In this document: in pieces, positions 54,427-62,984 of the stretch
Numbering within the stretch: the stretch's first letter is position 1
Layout: each line of letters starts with the position of its first letter
DNA from: Rheinheimera sp. EpRS3
Lineage (GTDB): Bacteria; Pseudomonadota; Gammaproteobacteria; Enterobacterales; Alteromonadaceae
DNA length: 64,000 nucleotides
Assembly: GCF_001513785.1 (NCBI RefSeq)
Contig: NZ_LNQS01000007.1
Coordinates: forward strand, 186,001 to 250,000
Reading direction: 5' to 3'
Notes under the pieces: model-generated
What the model saw: the letters and a program-made list of their open reading frames with translations, nothing else
Told to the model about the DNA's origin: nothing
Database searches by the model: none
Position numbers and translations under genes: made by a program

Positions 54427-56261
54427 TGCAGATGCAATATAAAAACCAGCTGCGAAACTTCTATATTCCGGAAGAGCAGTCAATTTATCTGCTTAACGCC
54501 AATGATGCCAAAAAGCTGAAAGATTGGGTGGCGCTGTGTATTTCTGAGCTGGAAAAATTGGGGTATCGCCAAATAGAGCTGATAGGCAAGGGCGCTTATG
54601 GTTTTGCCTTTGCCGGGTTGGATGGCAGCGGCCAGGCTTGTGTATTTAAGTTTTCACGCATTAATTTGCCGCAGCATATTCAGGATCGACTGGCCGATGA
54701 AGCCTATATGTTGTCACAGGTGCAACACCCGAATGTACCGCGCTATATCACCTATCAGGTGGTAAAGAAGCAGGGTATCCTGATGATGCAGCGCGGCAAG
54801 GGCATGGATTTGGAGCATTACAGCTTAAAGCACGGCCGTTTAACTGCCAGGCTGTTAATTAATATTGCCTGCCAGTTGGCAGACGTCCTGCTGGCGCTGC
54901 GCAGCCATGTTAAAGACGGCGAGCTAATACCAATAGTACACGGCGACGTTAAGCCGTCGAATTTGGTGTTTGACGAGCAAAGCGGCCTGGTCAGTTTAAT
55001 TGATTGGGGCTCGTCGGTGTTTGCCCAGCTTGATGCGCAGGGCCAGTATTTATCCAACAACGTGATGCAGCTGATGTCGGCCGACTTACAAAGCACTAAT
55101 GCCCGGATGGGCGATGTGTATTTTATCGGCCCGGAGCAGCGTGTCGGCGCACTGTCCAGCCCGCGCTTTGATGAGCAGGGCGTTGCTGGCACTTTGTATG
55201 CGCTGGCCTCCGGCCAGTCTTGCCGTTTTGGTAGCAAAGCGATACCTGCACGCAGCCTCGGCTTGCCGGTCGAGTTTGCTACGATGCTGGACAGTATGCT
55301 GTCAGACGATGCTCAGTTACGAGCCCAGGCTGGTGATTATTTTTTACAACATATGCCGCGGCTAAAGCATCTGGTATTGCCGGCTTTAGCGTTATTTGAC
55401 GATACTGCTCTGTTGCCGGTTTGGGTAAGCCCGCAGGTTCGGGAGCTGGATACCGTGGTTTATTCTTCGCGTAAGTCGTTTTTGCGTGAGCACAGCGAAG
55501 AAGAAGGCATTGCTTATGTCGACGATGTGCAACTGGAGCGCTATTACAAAAATTATTTGCAGGGCATGGGCGAAACAGAAAAAGCCTTTGTTGCAGCGGT
55601 AAGCCGGTTGGCGCGTTTTCCGGTGGTAGGAGGCCTGGCCATTCACTGGCAAGCCGGCGGGATCTATATAGATTCCAGTCTGAATTTGTATGACGAGCGT
55701 TTGGCGCAGTCTTTTGCTTTGTCGGTAAATAATGTGGTTACGCTGGCCCGTGCTATTGCCAAGGTGGGTATTTTCAAAGCCTGTTTATTTAATGCCCGCA
55801 ATACTATTCATATCAGCCGTAGCAGTGTTGCAGAGCCGTTTACGGCACCGGCAGATGCGGTTATTCCTTATCAGCTGGCGCCAGTGTTAAGTAATGAAGA
55901 TGCCAGTAAACAGCACTCATACTTTGAAGATGGCAGAGATCCTGACGAGCAGCTAGTGTTGCCCGATGCCATTATGGCTGACATTGCCCAGCTTAATTTA
56001 ATCCGCCATACCGGCTGTATTATTTTTGAAGTTACCGCCTTGTATATGAAAATCCATAGCTATTACCGTTTGCTGGATCCGGCAGCAGAGGCAGAATTTA
56101 ACCGCTTATTGCAAGGTATTCTGACAAAAGTAACGTTAATTGGTGGTGAAGGGGTTGGCGGCTTTATGAAGCTGCCTTATAAAGATACCCGTTTTTTCAG
56201 CCATCAGGCGCAGCAACCGGTGTGTTACTATCCGTCAAATCCACATAAAATAATGAGCTGA
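54426..56261 (+). CDS. Hanks-type Ser/Thr protein kinase with C-terminal extension
   Basis: 611 aa from a GTG overlapping the AAA stop. Eukaryotic-like kinase features: glycine loop IGKGAYGFAFAG, the ATP-lysine in CVFKFSR, catalytic loop HGDVKPSNLV (Asp174, with the usual Arg replaced by Gly as in RD-minus kinases) and DWG (Asp193) in place of DFG. FIGPEQRVG is the APE-like motif. The kinase core is about residues 45-300; the remaining 310 aa form an unrecognised domain without membrane helices. Kinase plus AAA ATPase in one unit suggests that one regulates the other by phosphorylation; substrates unknown. Confidence 0.88.
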   Translation: MQMQYKNQLRNFYIPEEQSIYLLNANDAKKLKDWVALCISELEKLGYRQIELIGKGAYGFAFAGLDGSGQACVFKFSRINLPQHIQDRLADEAYMLSQVQHPNVPRYITYQVVKKQGILMMQRGKGMDLEHYSLKHGRLTARLLINIACQLADVLLALRSHVKDGELIPIVHGDVKPSNLVFDEQSGLVSLIDWGSSVFAQLDAQGQYLSNNVMQLMSADLQSTNARMGDVYFIGPEQRVGALSSPRFDEQGVAGTLYALASGQSCRFGSKAIPARSLGLPVEFATMLDSMLSDDAQLRAQAGDYFLQHMPRLKHLVLPALALFDDTALLPVWVSPQVRELDTVVYSSRKSFLREHSEEEGIAYVDDVQLERYYKNYLQGMGETEKAFVAAVSRLARFPVVGGLAIHWQAGGIYIDSSLNLYDERLAQSFALSVNNVVTLARAIAKVGIFKACLFNARNTIHISRSSVAEPFTAPADAVIPYQLAPVLSNEDASKQHSYFEDGRDPDEQLVLPDAIMADIAQLNLIRHTGCIIFEVTALYMKIHSYYRLLDPAAEAEFNRLLQGILTKVTLIGGEGVGGFMKLPYKDTRFFSHQAQQPVCYYPSNPHKIMS

Positions 56262-56412
56262 CAGCTGGCTAACTGTATAAATCTCAGCCAAACAGGCTCA
56301 GTCCACAGCTAAAACAGCTCAGGCAGGGAAATCTTTGCCCTGAAGTGGTTTAAATTCTCGGGTAAAACGAGTAATGTACGGGTTTTGAGCATTAGTCAGA
56401 AACCTATACTTC

Positions 56413-56886
56413 ATGTCTACCGATAAAACCGCGTTATATCGTTTGCTAAACCAGCAGGCGCAGGCGTTGATCGACGGCGAAACCGATCTGATTGCCAATA
56501 TGGCAAACCTCAGTGCATTGTTATTTAATCAGCTACCGGATTTAAACTGGGCTGGCTTTTATATTATGCGTGCAGGTGAATTAGTATTAGGGCCATTTCA
56601 GGGCCAGGTTGCCTGTGTGCGTATTGCTGTGGGAAAGGGTGTTTGCGGCACAGCTGTGGCAACCGGGCAAGTGCAACTGGTAAAAGATGTGCACGAATTT
56701 CCTGGCCATATTGCCTGTGATGCCGCCAGTAATTCAGAGATTGTATTACCACTGCGCCACAACGGTGACATTATTGCTGTGCTGGATATAGACAGCCCCA
56801 GCCTGGAACGGTTTGACGCAGAAGATCAAGCCGGGCTGGAACAGTTAATTGAATTGTTTGAACAGCACCTGGCTGCAACACTATGA
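56413..56886 (+). CDS. msrC: free methionine-(R)-sulfoxide reductase
   Basis: 157 aa GAF-domain enzyme (E. coli YebR/MsrC). Reduces free Met-R-sulfoxide. Conserved cysteines are visible in VACVRIAVGKGVCGTAVATG and FPGHIACDAASNSEIVLPL, matching the three-Cys catalytic set; LNWAGFYIM is the family start strand. No clear Shine-Dalgarno precedes the ATG. The stop overlaps the next gene as ATGA. In E. coli msrC-proQ-prc is also the order; here a 102-aa gene is inserted. Together with msrB it gives free- and protein-Met repair in this window. Confidence 0.95.
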   Translation: MSTDKTALYRLLNQQAQALIDGETDLIANMANLSALLFNQLPDLNWAGFYIMRAGELVLGPFQGQVACVRIAVGKGVCGTAVATGQVQLVKDVHEFPGHIACDAASNSEIVLPLRHNGDIIAVLDIDSPSLERFDAEDQAGLEQLIELFEQHLAATL

Positions 56887-57191
56887 AAGATACAATTTCT
56901 ATTCACGACTATTTGTTCGACCAGGCAGATATCGGTGACTGGGAAGGTGAAGAAGAACTGGTAACTGATAAGATAAACGCTGTTTATCATGCTGTATGGC
57001 AAAGTTTACCCGAGGATATCAGCAGCACTCAGGTTGAGCAGTTATTACCCGCTATTTGGGATGAACTGCGCGGCGGCACTGTGCTGTTGGAAGCGGACGA
57101 AGATGAACTAATAGATTGGGCGTTGGCTTATGTTCGCCAACAGCTGGAAGAAGGCAAGCCGGATGCGGATGCCGCAGATGAAGAAGAGTGA
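56883..57191 (+). CDS. conserved acidic hypothetical protein between msrC and proQ
   Basis: 102 aa, strongly acidic (DYLFDQADIGDWEGEEELVTDKINAVYHAVW; C-terminal DADAADEEE). It starts inside the msrC stop (ATGA overlap) and ends 7 bp before the proQ start, so it is certainly co-transcribed. Helical; no known catalytic motif recognised. Absent from the E. coli version of the cluster. Confidence 0.75.
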   Translation: MKDTISIHDYLFDQADIGDWEGEEELVTDKINAVYHAVWQSLPEDISSTQVEQLLPAIWDELRGGTVLLEADEDELIDWALAYVRQQLEEGKPDADAADEEE

Positions 57192-57198
57192 AGCGTTA

Positions 57199-57897
57199 AT
57201 GACCACCCCAACTGAACAAAATGTAAAAGCGGCAACAGTAAAAGATGTACTGGCGTATCTGGCAACACAGTTTCCAGCATGTTTTAGCCTGACCGGCGAA
57301 GCCAAGCCTTTGAAAATTGGTATTTTTCAGGACCTGGCAGAGCGCTTGCAAAACGATGCTACTGTCAGTAAAACCCAGTTACGTCAGGCACTGAGAATTT
57401 ATACTTCCAGTTGGCGTTATCTGGAAGCGACTAAAGAGGGGGTTACCCGGGTAGATTTAGATGGTGTAGCCGGCGAACCGATTGACGCTTCTCAGGCCGA
57501 ACATGCCAGCAAATTACTGGATGAAAGTAAGGCTAAAGCGGCTGAAAAGCGTAAAGCCAAACTGGCTGAAGCTAAGGCCAAAAATCCTCAGCCAGTAACG
57601 ACAGACAAACCTGCTTACAAAAAAACACCGAACAAAAAAGCAATTCTTCCCTCTAAAAGCACTAAGGTTAATCAGAAACCTGTTTCTCAATCACAGACAG
57701 ACAAAACTCCTGCACCAGCAACTGCCTTGCAGCCGGTGGTAACGGGCCAGGTTATAGTTGGTAGTAAAGTGCTGATAAAACTTGGACAAAATCCAATGCC
57801 GGCAACGGTATTGGAAGTACACAAAGACGATGTGACTGTGCAACTGGGTTCTGGTATGGTTGTGAAAACACGTCAGGACAGTTTGTTTTTGGCCTGA
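57199..57897 (+). CDS. proQ: RNA chaperone ProQ
   Basis: 232 aa from ATG 57199, 7 bp after the preceding stop; the frame is open further upstream but overlaps that gene. The N-terminal FinO/ProQ domain contains AYLATQFPACFSLTGEAKPLKIGIFQDLAERL and KTQLRQALRIYTSSWRYLEATKEGVTRVDLDG. A basic, Lys/Ala/Pro-rich linker follows, then a small C-terminal beta domain (GSKVLIKLGQNPMPATVLEVHKDDVTVQLGSG), as in E. coli ProQ (232 aa). Binds structured sRNAs and mRNA 3' ends. Directly followed by prc. Confidence 0.95.
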   Translation: MTTPTEQNVKAATVKDVLAYLATQFPACFSLTGEAKPLKIGIFQDLAERLQNDATVSKTQLRQALRIYTSSWRYLEATKEGVTRVDLDGVAGEPIDASQAEHASKLLDESKAKAAEKRKAKLAEAKAKNPQPVTTDKPAYKKTPNKKAILPSKSTKVNQKPVSQSQTDKTPAPATALQPVVTGQVIVGSKVLIKLGQNPMPATVLEVHKDDVTVQLGSGMVVKTRQDSLFLA

Positions 57898-57914
57898 ACA
57901 ACACAGAGTAGCTT

Positions 57915-59939
57915 ATGAAAAAACATTCAGCACTAGCAATTGCACTTCTTATTGCCTTTGGCCTTAATGCCGCTCCTGATGCAGCGCAAGAGCCTTTGGT
58001 ACTGCCCACTATGGCGCAGGATACACAACATGCCACTGCCAGTAAGCGGATTTCCGCACTGTTCACCCGTGGCCATTACACAAATGTGCAATTGGATGAT
58101 GCACTGTCTTCCAGAATGTTTGATACCTATGTTAAAAACCTCGATTACTACCGTAACGTATTAACTAAAGCCGATGTTGATAGCTTTGAGAAATACCGCG
58201 ATCAGTTTGATGATGGTATTAATAAAGGTAACCTGAGTTTTGCTTTCGATATGTTTAACCTTACGTTAAAGCGGCGCTCAGAACGTTTCGACTACGCCCT
58301 GCAACTGCTTGATAAAGGCTTTGATTTTACCGTTGAAGATCAGTACGCCTATGATCGTGAAGACGCAGCCTGGCCAGCCAACGACGCTGAGCTAAATGAA
58401 ATTTGGCGGCAAAGAGTTAAATTCGATGCGCTGAACCTGAAATTGGCAGGCAAAGAAGCAGAGGAGATTAACACTATTCTGGCTAAGCGCTATCGCAACA
58501 CACAAAAGCGTCTGGCACAAACCGAGAGTGAAGATGTATTTCAGCTGGTAATGAATTCTTTTGCCCGCAGCATTGAAGCTCACACCTCTTATTTATCACC
58601 CAGAAACGCAGATCGTTTTCAGCAGGAGATGAACCTGTCTCTTGAAGGTATCGGTGCTGTGTTGCGTGCCGATGAAGACTACACTGTAATACAAAGCCTG
58701 GTACCCGGCGGCCCGGCTGATTTAACGCAAAAATTAAAACCGAAAGATAAAATTATTGGTGTGGCGCAGGATAAAACTGAATTTGTTGATGTTATCGGCT
58801 GGCGTCTGGATGATGTGGTTGATCTTATCAAAGGCCCCAAAGGTAGCACAGTGCGGCTGCAGGTGGTGGGTGCAAACGATATTGGTACCAGTCAGGCACA
58901 GGTTATTACCATAGTGCGCGACAAAATCCGGCTGGAGGATCGTGCAGCAAAAGCTGAAGTACTTAAGCCGGTGTTATCTGAGCTGGATCAGAAAATCGGC
59001 GTGATCAGCATCCCTGGTTTTTATAATAACCTTGCTGACGATGTTAAAAAGCTATTGGCTGAGTTAAATACAGAAAAAGTCGACGGCATTATTGTCGATT
59101 TACGCGGCAATGGCGGGGGCTCTTTACAGGAAGCTACCTTACTGACTGGGTTATTTATTGACCGGGGGCCGGTAGTACAAATACGCGAAGGCGATGGTAA
59201 GGTTTCAGTCTCGCAGGACAATGACGGTGTCAGTTACTATGATGGCCCGTTAACCGTGATGGTCGACCGTTACAGTGCTTCAGCTTCAGAGATTTTTGCT
59301 GCAGCTATGCAGGACTATGGCCGGGCGTTAATTGTTGGTGAGCAAACCTTTGGTAAAGGTACAGTGCAGCAACACCGTGGGCTGGGGCGTATTTACGATA
59401 TGTTTGAAAGCCCGCTGGGCAGCGTGCAGTACACTATTGCCAAGTTTTACCGTATTAACGGTGGCAGTACGCAGCACAAAGGCGTGATCCCCGATATTCA
59501 GTTCCCTACGGCCATAGATCCTGCCGAGTGGGGTGAGAGTAAAGAGGAATACGCTTTACCATGGGATTCGATTAATGCGGCAAACTACACCACAATGAAC
59601 GATATTTCTCAGCTGATACCTACATTGCAGCAAAAACATCAGGCCCGCATTAGTAAAGAAGTGGAATTTCAGTATCTGATGCAGGACATTACTGACTATA
59701 AGCAGCAGATGAACGATAAAACGGTATCTTTGCGTGAAGCTAACCGCGTTACAGAACGTGATGAGAATAAAGCAAAGCAGTTGGTACGCACGAACGAGCG
59801 GCTAAAACGTCTGGGCTTACCAGAAGTCACGTCACTGGATGATGTACCGGAGCAGGTAGAGAAAATAGACGCGTTTTTGGAAGAGGCTGCCAGCATTACT
59901 GCAGATTTTAAAGCTGCAACCCGGCTGGCTAAAAAATAA
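57915..59939 (+). CDS. prc: tail-specific carboxy-terminal protease Prc (Tsp)
   Basis: 674 aa periplasmic S41 protease with a signal peptide (MKKHSALAIALLIAFGLNA). A long N-terminal helical domain (about residues 30-235) precedes a PDZ domain (LEGIGAVLRADEDYTVIQSLVPGGPADL). The protease core has VDLRGNGGGSL, catalytic Ser in YSASASEIFAAAMQDYGRALIV and Lys in TFGKGTVQQHRGLG. C-terminal helical extension as in E. coli Prc (682 aa). Degrades misfolded or C-terminally tagged periplasmic proteins and peptidoglycan hydrolases. Terminator follows. Confidence 0.96.
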   Translation: MKKHSALAIALLIAFGLNAAPDAAQEPLVLPTMAQDTQHATASKRISALFTRGHYTNVQLDDALSSRMFDTYVKNLDYYRNVLTKADVDSFEKYRDQFDDGINKGNLSFAFDMFNLTLKRRSERFDYALQLLDKGFDFTVEDQYAYDREDAAWPANDAELNEIWRQRVKFDALNLKLAGKEAEEINTILAKRYRNTQKRLAQTESEDVFQLVMNSFARSIEAHTSYLSPRNADRFQQEMNLSLEGIGAVLRADEDYTVIQSLVPGGPADLTQKLKPKDKIIGVAQDKTEFVDVIGWRLDDVVDLIKGPKGSTVRLQVVGANDIGTSQAQVITIVRDKIRLEDRAAKAEVLKPVLSELDQKIGVISIPGFYNNLADDVKKLLAELNTEKVDGIIVDLRGNGGGSLQEATLLTGLFIDRGPVVQIREGDGKVSVSQDNDGVSYYDGPLTVMVDRYSASASEIFAAAMQDYGRALIVGEQTFGKGTVQQHRGLGRIYDMFESPLGSVQYTIAKFYRINGGSTQHKGVIPDIQFPTAIDPAEWGESKEEYALPWDSINAANYTTMNDISQLIPTLQQKHQARISKEVEFQYLMQDITDYKQQMNDKTVSLREANRVTERDENKAKQLVRTNERLKRLGLPEVTSLDDVPEQVEKIDAFLEEAASITADFKAATRLAKK

Positions 59940-59962
59940 GCTTAAGCTATAACACACCCTAT

Positions 59963-59987
59963 AAGGCGGTATTAATTACCGCCTTTT
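59963..59987 (+). terminator. Rho-independent terminator after prc
   Basis: AAGGCGGTA, loop TTAAT, TACCGCCTTTT: 9-bp stem with short T-run, 23 bases after the stop. Confidence 0.88.
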
Positions 59988-60025
59988 GTTAATTTGAAAA
60001 ACATAATAATTATAAAGGTTTAACT

Positions 60026-61357
60026 ATGAGTGCACGCGGTGAATTTTCATCGAGGATCGGCTTTGTTCTGGCGGCATCAGGCTCTGCCGTTGGGCTTGGT
60101 AATATATGGGGCTTTCCTTCTCAGGTTGCCAGCAATGGCGGTGCTGCTTTTGTATTGATGTATCTAATCCTGGCTTTTTTACTGGCCTATCCGGTACTGA
60201 TGGCCGAGTTATTGATTGGCCGTGCAACCAAGTCTAATGTAGTTGATGCGCTGGGGCAGATATCCAAAGGCCGGTCAGGCCGTTTTGTGGGTATCTGTGG
60301 CCTGATTACCGTATCACTAATCCTGGCTTTTTATGGCATAGTCGGTGGCTGGATGCTGGCCCATGCACTGGAGGCTCTTGCTAGCCTGGGGGGCTTTACT
60401 AGTCTAGCTCAGTGGCTTATTTCGTTTTCGCTAAGCCGCAATATCATTTTTTGTGCACTGTTTATGTTTCTCACTGTTGGTATTGTCAGTGGCGGGGTTG
60501 TTAACGGGATTGAGCGTTGGTCTGTAAGGCTGATGCCAACCCTGTTTGTTATTATGGTGCTGCTATTTGCCTATGTAATGACTCAGCAAGGCGCGATGGA
60601 AGGGCTGAAAGTTTATCTTTTACCTGATTTTGCAGAAGCGCTGAACCCAGATTTGCTGATTAGTGCGATGGGGCAGGCTTTTTTCTCCATGTCGCTGGGT
60701 GTTGGCACTATGCTGATTTATGGTTCTTATGTTAGCCAGAAAGAAAACCTACCCCGCTTAGGTGCTGCGGTATCTTTAGTTGATATTGGTGTGGCGGTAT
60801 TAGCAGGTTTGCTGATTATTCCGGCAATGTACGTTGCTTTGCATAACGGTGTGCAAATTTTCAGTGAAAGCGGGCAGTTATTGGCCGAAGATACGCTTAT
60901 CTTTACTGTGTTGCCGTCATTATTTAGTACCATGGGTATGGTTGGGTTGCTGGTATCACTGGCTTTTTTTCTACTTATGTCTATCGCTGCGCTGACTTCA
61001 TCTATCTCAATGCTGGAAGTTCCGGTGTCATACATGGTGGAGCACCGTAAAATTGCCAGGCAAAAGTCTGTTTGGTTAGTTGCTGCCATCATTTTTGCTG
61101 CCAGCCTTGTTATTATTTTCAACTTTGACAGCTTGTTTGGTTTCGTTATCACATTAACTACCCGTTACAGTCAGCCTTTACTTGGCTTGATGCTATGTAT
61201 ATTTGCCGGTTGGGTATGGAAGCGTAACGAAATTTTGCAAGAGCTGAAAAAAGCAGACGAACATGCGCAGTACCGCTGGTTCTGGCGGATCTGGCCATGG
61301 TACGTTAAGTTTGTCTGCCCACTGATTATAGTGGTGATGTTCTACCGGTCTTTGTAA
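60026..61357 (+). CDS. neurotransmitter:sodium symporter family transporter
   Basis: 443 aa, about 11 transmembrane helices. The signature N-terminus FSSRIGFVLAASGSAVGLGNIWGFP (TM1 with the unwound GSAVGLGN sodium/substrate segment) identifies the NSS (LeuT-like) family; TM6 contains AMGQAFFSMSLGVGTMLIYGSY. Substrates of bacterial NSS proteins are usually amino acids, but the specificity cannot be read. ATG preceded by AAGG. Monocistronic between two terminators; nhaC follows. Confidence 0.93.
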   Translation: MSARGEFSSRIGFVLAASGSAVGLGNIWGFPSQVASNGGAAFVLMYLILAFLLAYPVLMAELLIGRATKSNVVDALGQISKGRSGRFVGICGLITVSLILAFYGIVGGWMLAHALEALASLGGFTSLAQWLISFSLSRNIIFCALFMFLTVGIVSGGVVNGIERWSVRLMPTLFVIMVLLFAYVMTQQGAMEGLKVYLLPDFAEALNPDLLISAMGQAFFSMSLGVGTMLIYGSYVSQKENLPRLGAAVSLVDIGVAVLAGLLIIPAMYVALHNGVQIFSESGQLLAEDTLIFTVLPSLFSTMGMVGLLVSLAFFLLMSIAALTSSISMLEVPVSYMVEHRKIARQKSVWLVAAIIFAASLVIIFNFDSLFGFVITLTTRYSQPLLGLMLCIFAGWVWKRNEILQELKKADEHAQYRWFWRIWPWYVKFVCPLIIVVMFYRSL

Positions 61358-61397
61358 GTTTCAGCTGACTAACATTTACAACAATAATAAAAGTGGG

Positions 61398-61417
61398 AGG
61401 CGCTTCGGGCGCCTTTT
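61398..61417 (+). terminator. Rho-independent terminator after the NSS gene
   Basis: AGGCGC, loop TTCGG, GCGCCTTTT: compact hairpin 40 bases after the stop and 20 bases before the nhaC start region. Confidence 0.8.
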
Positions 61418-61437
61418 ACCAATGGGAGCCACAATTC

Positions 61438-62904
61438 ATGTCTGAAAAACAACCCAGCTTTCTCGATGCTGCCATTCCTCTGGTCGTGCTGATCGTGTTG
61501 CTGTCTGCATCGGTATATCTGTTTGCTGATAACTCATCTTACGGTCCTAACCAGATCGCTTTATTTATGGCAACAGCCGTCGCGGTTGTTATAGGTCTTA
61601 AAAACGGCTATCGCTGGTCAGTGATGGAAAAGGCCATGGTGAAGGGTATTTCACTGTCATTAGGTGCGGTACTGATCCTGTTGTCGGTCGGAGCATTAAT
61701 TGGCACCTGGATGCTGTCCGGTACCGTGCCCACGCTTATCTATTACGGTTTACAAATTTTAAGCCCAAGCTGGTTTTATGCTGCAAGCTGCTTGTTATGC
61801 GGCATAGTCGCAATGAGTATTGGTAGTTCCTGGACTACCGCAGCCACTATCGGTGTTGCTTTAATTGGTGTTGCCGGCGGTTTGGGGCTCTCTCCGGCGA
61901 TTACTGCAGGTGCCATAGTGTCTGGCGCATATTTTGGTGACAAATTATCGCCACTTAGTGAAACAACCAATCTGGCTCCAGCGGTTGCCGGTGCTGATTT
62001 ATTTGACCATATCAGGCATATGCTCTGGACAACTATTCCCAGTTTTGTGCTGGCGTTACTGCTGTTTACTATTATTGGTTTTAACTCTGATGTCAGCTCT
62101 GATTTAATGCGGATTGATCAAATCAGCAATGTGCTACAACAGAACTTTTCTATCAGCTTCGTATCGCTGGTGCCGCTGTTTGTGCTGTTAGTTATGGCTA
62201 TAAAGAAGGTGCCGGCGTTTCCAACCGTATTTATCGGTGCCTTGTTAGGTGGCTTGTGGGCTGTGTTTTTCCAATCTGAATTATTAAGCAGGCTGGTTGA
62301 GCAGGATATACCTGCTGCTTTAGGCATTACCAAATTGCTTTGGCATACCCTGCATGCGGGTTTTAGTATTGATACCGGCAATGCCAGTTTGAACGACCTA
62401 CTCAGCGGTGGTGGCATGTCCAGCATGCTTAACACCGTGTGGTTGGTTTTCAGTGCGATGATGTTTGGTGCCACTATTGAGAAAATAGGCCTGCTGCGCA
62501 AATTTGTTACATCAATCTTGTTTTTTGCCCGCAGTACTGGCTCATTAATTACCAGCACCATTGCCACCTGTTTTGTAACTAACGTACTAACGGCTGATCA
62601 ATATATGTCTATTGTTATGCCAGGACGGATGTTTAAAGAGGAATATGAGCGCCGTGGCCTGGCACCAGTGAATTTGTCCCGCACTCTGGAAGACGGCGGT
62701 ACTATTACCAGCCCGTTGATCCCATGGAATACCTGTGGTGCCTACATGCACAGTGTGCTGCAGGTTAGCCCGCTGGATTACGCATTTTATGCCTTCTTTA
62801 ACCTTATAAACCCGCTGTTAGCTATTATTTATGCTTATTGCGGTATTAAAATATTGCGCCTGACGCCTCCTGATTCAGTCAGGCCACAAACTGCTAAAGT
62901 TTAA
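61438..62904 (+). CDS. nhaC: Na+/H+ antiporter NhaC family
   Basis: 488 aa from ATG 61438 with GGGAGC 10 bases upstream; a longer frame to 61393 would run through the terminator. About 11-12 transmembrane helices. Conserved region GSSWTTAATIGVALIGVAGGLGLSPAITAGAIVSGAYFGDKLSPLSETTNLAPA is the family hallmark, together with GMSSMLNTVWLVFSAMMFG and ITSPLIPWNTCGAYMHSVL. Exports Na+ in exchange for H+. It follows an NSS Na+ symporter, which fits a sodium-based energetics in a halotolerant organism. Confidence 0.93.
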   Translation: MSEKQPSFLDAAIPLVVLIVLLSASVYLFADNSSYGPNQIALFMATAVAVVIGLKNGYRWSVMEKAMVKGISLSLGAVLILLSVGALIGTWMLSGTVPTLIYYGLQILSPSWFYAASCLLCGIVAMSIGSSWTTAATIGVALIGVAGGLGLSPAITAGAIVSGAYFGDKLSPLSETTNLAPAVAGADLFDHIRHMLWTTIPSFVLALLLFTIIGFNSDVSSDLMRIDQISNVLQQNFSISFVSLVPLFVLLVMAIKKVPAFPTVFIGALLGGLWAVFFQSELLSRLVEQDIPAALGITKLLWHTLHAGFSIDTGNASLNDLLSGGGMSSMLNTVWLVFSAMMFGATIEKIGLLRKFVTSILFFARSTGSLITSTIATCFVTNVLTADQYMSIVMPGRMFKEEYERRGLAPVNLSRTLEDGGTITSPLIPWNTCGAYMHSVLQVSPLDYAFYAFFNLINPLLAIIYAYCGIKILRLTPPDSVRPQTAKV

Positions 62905-62908
62905 CCGG

Positions 62909-62936
62909 AAAAAAGCCTGATTTGTTCAGGCTTTTT
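62909..62936 (+). terminator. Rho-independent terminator after nhaC
   Basis: AAAAAGCCTGA, loop TTTGT, TCAGGCTTTTT: an 11-bp stem with T-run, 6 bases after the stop. Confidence 0.92.
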
Positions 62937-62984
62937 CGTCATTATACTTAGCTGTATCGTTGTTTATTTTACCGGAAGCCTGCT

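Noticed and set aside
56383..56412. TATACT at 56405-56410 as the msrC -10 box
   Set aside because: Its expected transcription start would fall inside the msrC coding region, so it conflicts with the chosen ATG at 56413.
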